Origin: DATLZC01 sp037444005
Lineage (GTDB): Bacteria; Chloroflexota; Dehalococcoidia; DSTF01; JACRBR01
Assembly (NCBI GenBank): GCA_037444005.1
Contig: JBBING010000062.1
Coordinates: forward strand, 1 to 12,841
Direction: 5' to 3'
Length of the DNA: 12,841 bases
Position numbers and translations under genes: made by a program. Below, piece after piece: positions 6,685-12,841 of this stretch. Below the pieces are notes generated by a model. It had not been told where the DNA came from. It did not search any database and was given only the letters and a program-made list of their open reading frames with translations. Each line of letters starts with the position of its first letter. The stretch's first letter is position 1.

Positions 6685-8045
6685 GCGAGCAGGGCTCCGC
6701 CGCAGGCGAGGGCGGTTTCCTCCGCAACGTCAACGCCGTCTTCCTGGCCACGGTGGCGGACTACGCCGTCGCCTTCGTCACATCCATTGTCGTCGCGCGC
6801 ACGCTGGGCAAAGCCGGCCTCGGAGCGTATTCGCTCTTCTTTCTCTCGGCGGCGCTGACGCATCAACTCGTTGGTCTGGGGATCGGCAACGCCTCCATCT
6901 ACATGCTGGGCCGGCGGGTGTTCACGTTGCGGCAGGTGGTCACCGCCGGGCAGGTGATGGTGGTGTGCGCGGCGCTGGTCGCCGCCGCTCTCGCGGGCGT
7001 AGGGGTCCCGGTGGTCGGGGACGCGCTCCGCGAGCGCGATGTGCCGACGTGGGCGTTCGTCCTGGCCGCGCCCGCGATGATGGAGTATCGCTTTCTCGGC
7101 TTCGTGTTGCAGGGACTCGGCCGGTTCGTCGCCATGAGCCTGGTGACGCTCATCGACCCCCTCGTGTTCCTGTTGATGCTGCTCGCGGCCATCGCGCTCG
7201 CCGACCCGGGTGTGGGCGCGGCGATCTGGCTCCGCAGCGCGGAGCTGGCGCTGGGGGCCGCGGTCGCCCTGGCCGTCGTAGGCGTCAGGCATGTCGACCT
7301 CTCGCGGCTGCTGAGGCCGGAGCGGGAAGTGATCGGCCGGATGGTGGGCTTCGGGGCGCAGGGCGAGCTCGGCAATCTGCTGCAGCTCGCCAACTACCGT
7401 CTGGACGCCTACCTCGTGGCGCTGTTCGTAGGGCAGGCGGGCGTGGGTCTGTATGCGGTGGCGGTCGGGCTGAGCGAAGGGATCTGGTTCATCGCGAACT
7501 CCGTCGCCGTGGTGCTGGTGACGCAGCTCACGGCGTCCGACGCCGACGACGCCGCCCAGCGGACGCCCGTCGTCCTGCGGCACACCCTCCTCCTGAGCGC
7601 GCTCGGGGGAGCGGCGCTGGCGGCGGCGGCGCCGGTCTTCGTCCGGCTGCTGTACGGCGGCGCCTTTTCGCCTGCGGTCGTCCCCCTCCTGTGGCTGCTT
7701 CCGGGGACGGTGGCGCTGGCTGGCTCGAAGGTCCTGACGGCGTACGTGTTCAGCCAGGGGCGTCCCTTCGTGAACACGATGATCACCGCGGCCGCCATCG
7801 TCGTCACCGTCGCGTTGGACCTGGCGCTGATTCCGGCGCTGGGCGTCACGGGCGCCGCGATCGCCTCGTCCGCCGCCTACGGGGCGCATTTCGCGCTCGC
7901 CCTGTGGGCGTACGGACGCCTGGCGGGCGCCAACCCCCTGCGCTCGCTCGCCCCTCGCCGGTCGGACGCGCTCCTGTACCTCGACGCTGTGCGGGCGTGG
8001 GCGAGGCGGTCCGGCCCCGCGCCGGCCGCGGAGGGCGAAGCGTGA
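6681..8045 (+). CDS. Wzx/MOP-superfamily polysaccharide flippase
   Basis: A 454-residue polytopic membrane protein of the MOP superfamily (polysaccharide biosynthesis/export, RfbX or MurJ-like), expected to flip lipid-linked oligosaccharide across the inner membrane. About twelve to fourteen hydrophobic helices are visible. The first is preceded by FLRNVNAVFLATVADY and the second repeat half starts near 215-245 with VIGRMVGFGAQGELGNLLQLANYRLDAY broken across loop and helix, a typical landmark of the family. The later NTMITAAAIVVTVALDLALIP stretch with GVTGAAIAS also matches O-antigen flippases. The C-terminal 40 residues are basic and cytoplasmic. The start is the GTG of a GTGA overlap with the preceding glycosyltransferase stop, and its own stop is again a GTGA overlap with the next gene, so the three genes form one coupled operon. 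The substrate is unknown, and a teichuronic or capsular polysaccharide exporter is equally possible. Confidence 0.85.
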   Translation: MSEQGSAAGEGGFLRNVNAVFLATVADYAVAFVTSIVVARTLGKAGLGAYSLFFLSAALTHQLVGLGIGNASIYMLGRRVFTLRQVVTAGQVMVVCAALVAAALAGVGVPVVGDALRERDVPTWAFVLAAPAMMEYRFLGFVLQGLGRFVAMSLVTLIDPLVFLLMLLAAIALADPGVGAAIWLRSAELALGAAVALAVVGVRHVDLSRLLRPEREVIGRMVGFGAQGELGNLLQLANYRLDAYLVALFVGQAGVGLYAVAVGLSEGIWFIANSVAVVLVTQLTASDADDAAQRTPVVLRHTLLLSALGGAALAAAAPVFVRLLYGGAFSPAVVPLLWLLPGTVALAGSKVLTAYVFSQGRPFVNTMITAAAIVVTVALDLALIPALGVTGAAIASSAAYGAHFALALWAYGRLAGANPLRSLAPRRSDALLYLDAVRAWARRSGPAPAAEGEA

Positions 8046-9223
8046 TCGAGTCCGGCTCGCCGGAGCGACGGTTGCGCATCGCCGTGCTGGGCAACTGGGC
8101 GAGCCCGCACACCCACGCCTGGGTGCGATGGTTCATCGACCGCGGCCACGATGTGCACGCCATCTCGTACTATCGTCCGCGGGAGGCCCCTGAAGGCGCC
8201 CGCGTGCACGCGCTGGAGGACCGGCTGGACGCGCCGCCCTCGGGAGCGGGCGGGGGCGGGCGTTCTCCGTTGCCGGCGTGGTTTCTTCGGCTCGCGCACG
8301 CCTTTCGCTATCGCATGGCGGGGCTGCCGCGGGTCGTCCGCGAGATCGCGCCGGACGTGTTCCACGCTCACTACCTCACCGAACACGCCTTTTATGCGGC
8401 ATACGCGCTCGATGTCCATCCGTTCGTGGCCACGGCCTGGGGGTCAGACGTGTTCCTCGACGCCGCGCGGTCGAGGGCGTCGCGCGGGCTCGTGCGTACG
8501 GTGGCGCAGAAAGCGGACCTCGTGACGGCGAACAACCGTCACATGGCGCGCGAGCTGGTGCGGATGGGCGTGCCCGAGTCGAAGGTGAAAGTCATCGTGC
8601 TCGGAGCCGAGCGCTTCTTTCTGGAAGGACGCGAGGGCTCGGTGAATCTGAGCGGAGGGCCTGCGCCCCCGACCATCCTGAGCACGCGGGCGCTCGAGCC
8701 TCTTTACCGCATCGACGTCATCCTGCGGGCGATGCGTCTCGTGCGGCGTCAGGTTGCGGACGCGCGCCTCGTTATCGCGGGCACGGGCTCGCAGCGGGGC
8801 GCGCTCGAGGCGCTGGCGCGCGAGCTGGGGCTCGAAGACGCCGTGACGTTCACGGGGTTCCTGTCCCGCGAGCGGCTGCGCGAGGCGTTCCGCTCCGCTC
8901 ACGTGTACGTCTCGGTCCCCGAATCGGACGGGACATCGGTCGCGGTGACGCAGGCGATGGCCGCGGGATGCTTCCCCATCGTGTCCGACCTGCCGTCGCA
9001 GGAGGAGATCGTGGACGACGGCGTAAACGGCTTTCGCACACGCGTGGGCGACGCCGACGCGCTGGCGGAGCGGATCGTGCGGGCGCTCGCAGACCCGGAG
9101 ATGCGGCGCCGGGCTGCAGAGGTCAACGGCCGGCTGGTCGAGGAGCGGTGGCTGTTGGAGACGAACATGGCCCGCATGGAGGAGCTGTACCTGGCGCTGG
9201 CGAGTGGGCGCGCCACCGGTTGA
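8042..9223 (+). CDS. GT4-like glycosyltransferase with altered E-x7-E motif
   Basis: A 393-residue GT-B glycosyltransferase. The N-terminal half has RIAVLGNWASPHTHAWVRWF (12-31), DVFHAHYLTEH (105-115) and TAWGSDVFLD (131-140). The donor half has STRALEPLYRIDVILRAM (214-231), VIAGTGSQRGALEALA and VSVPESDGTSVAVTQAMAAG (290-309). At the E-x7-E site the residues are D296 and Q304. D-G-T-S is a known variant of the first half, but glutamine in place of the second glutamate is unusual, since that residue contacts the donor ribose. It could be a divergent but active transferase or one with reduced activity. The start GTG at 8042 overlaps the flippase stop (GTGA) and follows GGAGGG (8030-8035) by six bases. 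The stop codon TGA is shared with the -35 box of the next gene's promoter. Confidence 0.87.
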   Translation: MIESGSPERRLRIAVLGNWASPHTHAWVRWFIDRGHDVHAISYYRPREAPEGARVHALEDRLDAPPSGAGGGGRSPLPAWFLRLAHAFRYRMAGLPRVVREIAPDVFHAHYLTEHAFYAAYALDVHPFVATAWGSDVFLDAARSRASRGLVRTVAQKADLVTANNRHMARELVRMGVPESKVKVIVLGAERFFLEGREGSVNLSGGPAPPTILSTRALEPLYRIDVILRAMRLVRRQVADARLVIAGTGSQRGALEALARELGLEDAVTFTGFLSRERLREAFRSAHVYVSVPESDGTSVAVTQAMAAGCFPIVSDLPSQEEIVDDGVNGFRTRVGDADALAERIVRALADPEMRRRAAEVNGRLVEERWLLETNMARMEELYLALASGRATG

Positions 9224-9248
9224 CGGCCTCGGGGCGCGCCGATAGTAT
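9220..9248 (+). promoter_or_regulatory. Internal promoter of the repeat surface protein
   Basis: TTGACG (9220-9225), 17-base spacer, TAGTAT (9243-9248). The -35 box overlaps the TGA stop (9221-9223) of the preceding glycosyltransferase. The expected start near 9255 leaves a leader of about 22 bases carrying GGAGGA (9265-9270), six bases before the ATG at 9277. It allows the surface protein to be made independently of the glycan genes. Confidence 0.55.
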
Positions 9249-9276
9249 GCGTCAACGGCGGGGCGGAGGATGGTGG

Positions 9277-10875
9277 ATGCGTCTCCCCCGGTTGCCGGCG
9301 CGAGCGCGCGCGTTCGTGCCACGGGTCGCGACGGCGGCGTGCGCCGTCCTGGTCGCCCTGGCGCTCGGGGTTCCGCGGCCGGACGACTCCTCGCCGTCCG
9401 GAGCGGACGCCGTCAGCGCCACCGCGTACAACTTCGGCGTCGAGAATAGCTGGATTCGCGTCCAGAACACCGGGACGCTTCCCACCGATCCCCAGGTCGA
9501 CTACTACGACGAGAACGGCAGGCTCGTCACGAGCGACGTCTGCCCGAAGCTGTACGTCTGCCCGACGCTCCAGCCGGGCGAGGGCTGGACGTTCTTCCAG
9601 AAGCTGAATCCCGGGCTTCCGGGCGGGTTCCGGGGGTCGGCGACCGTCACGTCGGAGCAGCCGGTGGTGGCGCTGCAGGCGAAGGACGTCATCCGCAACG
9701 GACGCTTCTCCATCGCCGGCGACACGACGACGCCCACCGAAGGCGCGCACGTGGTGTATCTCCCCCTGATCGCGAGCCAGGACGGCCCCGACCGCGGGTG
9801 GAACAGCCGCTTCGTGGTTCAGAACCTGGAGCAGACGACGGCGTGCGTGACGCTGACGTACTTCAGCAACTACACCGATGGCCCCGTGAAGTACGACCCG
9901 TACGACCCGGCGGAGAAGCGGCCCCGCAGGCTGTCCGGCTGTCCCAAGGGAGGCAGGCCGATTCCCCCCGGCGGAAGCCTGTTCCGCGACCCGCAGACGA
10001 TGGGCGTGGGTCCGGCCTTCACGGGCTCGGTGCGCATCACCACGCACACCAACGCCGAGGGCGCGGACCCGGACGAGCAGTTCATCACGGCCATGGCCGA
10101 CCAGTACCACGCCCTGTACTCGCATTTCGCTTCGTACCGCGGCCTTGCCGACACAGAGCTGGGGCGGAGCCTCATCCTCCCGCTCATCGACCGGGAGGTG
10201 GGGCCCCTGAACCAGTGGAGCACCCACTTCCAGATCGTGAACAAGGACCCGGAGAAGCCGGCATCGGTGACGCTGCTGTTCGAGGGCTACGACCTGAACG
10301 CGGGCGGCGCCTTCGTCGTGAAGCGGAACACCATCGAGGTCAAGGCCGCCCGGCTGTGCCTGCAGGAGCGGGACGACTTCGCGAACTGCCTCGCGCCGGG
10401 CGACCGGCTCCCCACGAACTTCGTGGGCACCGTGAAGATCACATCGACGCGGCCGGTGGGCGTCATCGTCAACCGCAACTCGAAATTCCAGGATGTGTTC
10501 ACGAACTACCGGGCGATTCGTCCCGAGGACGGCGGACGCAAGGTGCTCCTGCCCGTGCTGAACAAGAACTACGGGCCTGTCGGCGCCGCCCACGGATGGA
10601 ACTCGTGGTTCCGGGTGATGGTGACGGACGGTGGTGTCGCCAACGTCACGGTGCGCTACTTCGGGCGGGACCTCCCGAACGGGACGGTGTCGTATACGAT
10701 CACCGTGAACCGCGAGGCCACGGTGTTCCAGTATCTCGAGCCCATCCTGCCCGACGGCTTCGCGGGAACGGCCATTCTCGAGTCGGACCGCCCCATCGCC
10801 GCCGTCGCGAACCTGACGACGGACGTGTTCGTGGGCGACCCGGACCTGCTCTATAACGGCATCGCGATCCCGTGA
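9277..10875 (+). CDS. Secreted protein of four tandem beta-rich repeats
   Basis: I do not recognise a named family. The 532-residue product starts with a signal-peptide-like segment: basic residues up to 17, a hydrophobic core at about 18-31, then a Pro/Ser/Asp-rich stretch to about 50. The rest is four repeats of about 100-135 residues (50-152, 157-293, 296-417, 420-532). Each carries an early motif like WNS-x-F-x-VQN (N57-N64; W175-N183; W314-N322; W441-V449), an A-x-VT-x-x-YF strand, and a late motif like LP-x-x-F-x-G-x-x-x-I-T-S-x-x-PV (114-130, 244-255, 378-394, 491-507). Repeats 2-4 open with a LP(L/V)(I/L) strand. Cysteines pair within repeats 1-3 (C89/C95, C190/C222, C361/C371), suggesting disulfides outside the cytoplasm. 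No catalytic signature, sortase motif or membrane anchor is seen at the C-terminus. ATG 9277 follows GGAGGA; an earlier ATG at 9247 lies inside the -10 box. It sits between glycosyltransferase genes, suggesting a surface or glycan-associated role. Confidence 0.82.
   Translation: MRLPRLPARARAFVPRVATAACAVLVALALGVPRPDDSSPSGADAVSATAYNFGVENSWIRVQNTGTLPTDPQVDYYDENGRLVTSDVCPKLYVCPTLQPGEGWTFFQKLNPGLPGGFRGSATVTSEQPVVALQAKDVIRNGRFSIAGDTTTPTEGAHVVYLPLIASQDGPDRGWNSRFVVQNLEQTTACVTLTYFSNYTDGPVKYDPYDPAEKRPRRLSGCPKGGRPIPPGGSLFRDPQTMGVGPAFTGSVRITTHTNAEGADPDEQFITAMADQYHALYSHFASYRGLADTELGRSLILPLIDREVGPLNQWSTHFQIVNKDPEKPASVTLLFEGYDLNAGGAFVVKRNTIEVKAARLCLQERDDFANCLAPGDRLPTNFVGTVKITSTRPVGVIVNRNSKFQDVFTNYRAIRPEDGGRKVLLPVLNKNYGPVGAAHGWNSWFRVMVTDGGVANVTVRYFGRDLPNGTVSYTITVNREATVFQYLEPILPDGFAGTAILESDRPIAAVANLTTDVFVGDPDLLYNGIAIP
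9424..10872 (+). repeat. Four tandem protein-domain repeats in the secreted protein
   Basis: Repeat 1 is 9424-9732, repeat 2 is 9745-10155, repeat 3 is 10162-10527 and repeat 4 is 10534-10872. Identity is at protein level in two spaced motifs (WNS-x-F-x-VQN and LP-x-x-F-x-G-x-x-x-I-T-S). No long nucleotide identity is seen, so the duplication is old. Repeat 1 lacks the leading LPLI strand, repeat 2 has a long acidic/proline insertion, and repeat 4 lacks cysteines. Confidence 0.7.
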
Positions 10876-10915
10876 CGACGTGGGTCGTCCGGCTCGCGGT
10901 CGCCGCCCCAGCGCC

Positions 10916-11977
10916 ATGAGGGTCTGCTATCTCGCCGACGCTCCGTACGTGCATACCCGCCGCTGGGTGGAGTATTTCGCCGGGCGCGGGTGGGAGACCG
11001 AAGTCATCTCGTTCCGGCCGGCGCACATCCCGGGCGCCGTGGTGCGGTACGTGGGTGGATTCGAGTGGCTGGGGAAGCTTCGGTATCTGGCGCACGCGCG
11101 CCGGGTCGCAAGGCTGGTCCGCGACGCGCGCCCGCACCTCGTCCACGCGCTCCATCTGACCAGCTACGGGTACCTCGCAGCCCGATCCGGCGTGCGGCCC
11201 ACGCTGATCTCGGTGTGGGGGACGGACGTGCTCGAGGCGCCCGGCATGAGCCCCGTTCACGAGTACTTCACGCGATTCGCGCTCCGGCGGGCGGATTATG
11301 TGACCGCCACCGGCCTGCACCTCGCGTCGGCGACGCTCGCGTATCTCCCGGCGTCGAAACCCGTCACCGTCGTGCCGTACGGAGTCGATCTGGACCGCTT
11401 CCGGCCCCAGCCCCGGCCCGCGCGTGACGAGCCCGTCGTGGGGTACGTCGGCCGCCTGTCACCCGAGAAGGGCCTGGCGACGCTGTTGCGCGCCCTGGCG
11501 GCGCTCCGCGAACGCGGCGTGCGCTGGCGGGCGACGCTCGTGGGTGACGGCCCGGAGCGGGGCGCCCTCGAACGCCTCGCCGTCCGTCTGGGCATCGCCG
11601 ACCGGGTGCGATTCGCCGGCGAGGCGCCGCACGATGACATCCCCTCGCATCTCCAGGCGTTCGACGTCTTCGCCATGCCCTCCACGTGGGAGGGCTTCGG
11701 GGTCGCGGCGGCAGAGGCGCAGGCGATGGAGCTCCCGGTCGTGGCGTCGGGCGTGCACGGCATCCCCGACGTCGTGGCCCACGGCGAGACGGGGCTTCTG
11801 GTTCCGCCCGGGCAGCCGCTGGCCCTGGCCGACGCGCTCGAAGCGCTGCTCACGGACCGCGACCGCCGCGTCGAGATGGGGCGGGCGGGACGGCGGCTCG
11901 TCGAGCGGCGGTACGACTGGCGGGAGAACGCCGCGCGCATGGAGCGCATCTACCGGGAGCTCGCGACCGCGTTCTGA
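10916..11977 (+). CDS. GT4 family glycosyltransferase
   Basis: A 353-residue GT-B enzyme of the GT4 family with a complete set of donor-site motifs. The first strand is MRVCYLADAPYVHTRRWVEY, then HLVHALHLTSYGYLA (74-88) and SVWGTDVLEAP (99-109). The donor domain holds GRLSPEKG (179-186, R180 and K185), LVGDGPERGALERLA and the canonical E259-x7-E267 (PSTWEGFGVAAAEAQA), followed by GVHGIPDVVAHGETGLLVPPG broken by the usual loop. Unlike the other two transferases in this window, its E-x7-E pair is intact. Two start options exist: the ATG at 10916, chosen because the first beta strand begins there, or a GTG at 10880 adding twelve basic residues. No ribosome site or promoter is evident, so it is probably read through from the surface-protein gene 40 bases upstream. 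Its sugar donor and acceptor cannot be told from sequence. Confidence 0.9.
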   Translation: MRVCYLADAPYVHTRRWVEYFAGRGWETEVISFRPAHIPGAVVRYVGGFEWLGKLRYLAHARRVARLVRDARPHLVHALHLTSYGYLAARSGVRPTLISVWGTDVLEAPGMSPVHEYFTRFALRRADYVTATGLHLASATLAYLPASKPVTVVPYGVDLDRFRPQPRPARDEPVVGYVGRLSPEKGLATLLRALAALRERGVRWRATLVGDGPERGALERLAVRLGIADRVRFAGEAPHDDIPSHLQAFDVFAMPSTWEGFGVAAAEAQAMELPVVASGVHGIPDVVAHGETGLLVPPGQPLALADALEALLTDRDRRVEMGRAGRRLVERRYDWRENAARMERIYRELATAF

Positions 11978-11984
11978 GACGACG

Positions 11985-12013
11985 TTGTCGGGGCGCGGGG
12001 ACGGGTGTACGCT
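11985..12013 (+). promoter_or_regulatory. Promoter of the ExoA-like gene, very short leader
   Basis: TTGTCG (11985-11990), 17-base spacer, TACGCT (12008-12013). Only twelve bases separate the -10 box from the ATG at 12026, so the transcript would carry about five untranslated bases. No ribosome binding site is present, as expected for a near-leaderless message. Confidence 0.45.
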
Positions 12014-12025
12014 GCCGGACGGCGC

Positions 12026-12841
12026 ATGCAGGAGTCACGTCCCTTCGTGTCGGTCATCGTGCCGATCCGCAACGAGGAGCGGCACATCGAGCGTTGCCTG
12101 GGAGCCCTGGCCGAGCAGGACTACCCGCGCGATCGCTTCGAGGTCATCGTCGTCGACGGCGAATCGACCGACCGGACGCGCCCGCTGGTCGAGCGGTTCA
12201 TCGCGGAATCGACGCTGAACATCGCGCTGCTGTCCAATCCGGCAAAGCGGACCGCCACCGGGCTGAACATCGGGATCCGGGCGGCCCGCGGCGAGATCGT
12301 GGTCCGGGTGGACGGTCACTGCGTCGTCGCGCCCGACTTCATCACGGAGTCGGTGGCGGCGCTCCAGTGGTCGGGCGCCGACTGCGTCGGCGGGCCCATC
12401 ACCAGCGTCGGCGAGGGCTTCTGGGGGCGGACCATCGCCACGGCCATGTCGTCGCGCTTCGGTGTCGGCGGGGCGGCGTTTCGGGTGAGCGCCCGCGAGC
12501 AGTGGACGGACACCGTCGCCTTCGGCGCATACCGGCGCTCCCTGTTCGACACGCTCGGCGGCTTTCGCGAAGACATCGACGGGGGCGAGGACGACGAGTT
12601 CAACTACCGGCTGCTCTCCGCGGGCGGGCGCATCCTCCTGACGCCGTCGATCCGTTCGCGGTACTTTGTGCGGTCGAGCCTGCCCGGGCTCGCGCGGCAG
12701 TACTTCCGGTACGGCCGCGCGAAGGCGGCGGTGCTGGCGGCGCATCCCGAGCAGACGCGGCCGCGCCAGCTTGCGCCGCCGGCGTTCGTCGCGGCGCTGG
12801 CCGCCGCAGGAGCGCTCGCGCTGCGGGGAGCGCGCCGGCCG
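12026..12841 (+). CDS. ExoA-like GT2 glycosyltransferase (3' end outside window)
   Basis: Partial: 272 residues are present and the frame runs off the window end. It is a GT-A fold family 2 transferase (PF00535) resembling succinoglycan transferase ExoA. Visible are VSVIVPIRNEERHIERCLGA (8-27), VIVVDGESTDRT (40-51), VRVDGH (93-98, the metal-site region, with DGH in place of a strict D-x-D), VAFGAYRRSLFDTLGGF (164-180), the catalytic EDDEFNYRL (188-196) and RQYFRYGRAK (224-233). The last residues (251-267) start a hydrophobic segment, as in ExoA relatives that carry C-terminal membrane helices. It probably adds a hexose to a lipid-linked saccharide at the inner membrane. The ATG at 12026 is preferred; a GTG at 12005 in frame lies upstream of the likely transcription start. 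Confidence 0.88.
   Translation, partial: MQESRPFVSVIVPIRNEERHIERCLGALAEQDYPRDRFEVIVVDGESTDRTRPLVERFIAESTLNIALLSNPAKRTATGLNIGIRAARGEIVVRVDGHCVVAPDFITESVAALQWSGADCVGGPITSVGEGFWGRTIATAMSSRFGVGGAAFRVSAREQWTDTVAFGAYRRSLFDTLGGFREDIDGGEDDEFNYRLLSAGGRILLTPSIRSRYFVRSSLPGLARQYFRYGRAKAAVLAAHPEQTRPRQLAPPAFVAALAAAGALALRGARRP

Noticed and set aside
6321..7889. A 522-codon open frame on the minus strand opposite the flippase
   Set aside because: The composition is highly polar and Arg/His/Gln-rich with no domain. The plus strand encodes clear membrane helices in the same place.
8278..9276. Apparent N-terminal extension of the surface protein, suggesting a fusion
   Set aside because: The upstream part is the wrong frame of the glycosyltransferase gene. 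A promoter, ribosome site and signal peptide place the real start at 9277.
10828..10857. Possible promoter TTCGTG, 18 bases, TATAAC before the third GT4 gene
   Set aside because: The -35 match is poor, the box lies inside well-conserved coding sequence of repeat 4, and there is no ribosome site at the following gene.
8899..10917. A 672-codon open frame on the minus strand opposite the surface protein
   Set aside because: Its translation is rich in Arg, His, Val and Glu without any motif, whereas the plus frame has a signal peptide, ribosome site and repeated domains. It is an antisense shadow of GC-rich coding DNA.
1..12841. CRISPR arrays, tRNA/rRNA genes, transposase or integrase genes
   Set aside because: No regularly spaced direct repeats, no cloverleaf or rRNA-like segment and no recombinase motif were found. 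The only mobile-like item is the small palindromic element at 3389-3498.

Overview
This is a 12.8 kb stretch of a GC-rich bacterial chromosome. It is densely coding, half or more of the starts are GTG, and gene borders overlap or are short. No rRNA, tRNA, CRISPR array, integrase or insertion-sequence transposase is visible. The taxon cannot be fixed from the window. The bacterial-type IlvD, the LarB/LarC pair and the WNS-F-VQN surface repeat protein would fit a high-GC Chloroflexota or a similar uncultured lineage, but that is a low-confidence inference.

Left part (1-3362). A minus-strand pair encodes a PAP2-family lipid phosphatase and a CvpA-type four-helix membrane protein. Divergent from it is a plus-strand larB-larC pair for two of the three steps that build the nickel-pincer nucleotide (NPN) cofactor of lactate racemase-type enzymes. 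larE and any LarA-like apoenzyme are not in the window. larB has no ATG/GTG/TTG at its family N-terminus; the ribosome-binding site points to an ATC codon. The PAP2-larB divergent region holds a 13-bp near-perfect inverted repeat whose arms contain the -10 boxes of the two opposing promoters.

Middle (3363-5397). larC and a minus-strand ilvD (dihydroxy-acid dehydratase, branched-chain amino acid synthesis) converge on a 175-bp gap. That gap contains a 110-bp palindromic element with 10-bp perfect terminal inverted repeats and four internal stem-loops, resembling a REPIN or a small MITE. ilvD and the next gene diverge from a 168-bp region with a promoter facing each way.

Right part (5398-12841). 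This is a plus-strand polysaccharide export/assembly locus: a GT4 glycosyltransferase, a Wzx/MOP-type flippase and a second GT4, joined by GTGA start/stop overlaps. A secreted protein made of four tandem beta-rich repeats follows under its own promoter, then a third GT4, then an ExoA-like GT2 cut off by the window end. Together these would assemble lipid-linked glycans in the cytoplasm, flip them across the membrane and probably decorate or anchor a surface layer. The polymerase and the initiating transferase are not seen and may lie to the right.

The most unusual items are the repeat surface protein embedded in the glycan locus, the REPIN-like element, the ATC-start larB, and a -10 box form (roughly TANNCTG) that recurs at five of six predicted promoters, two of them placed so that the mRNA would be leaderless or nearly so.
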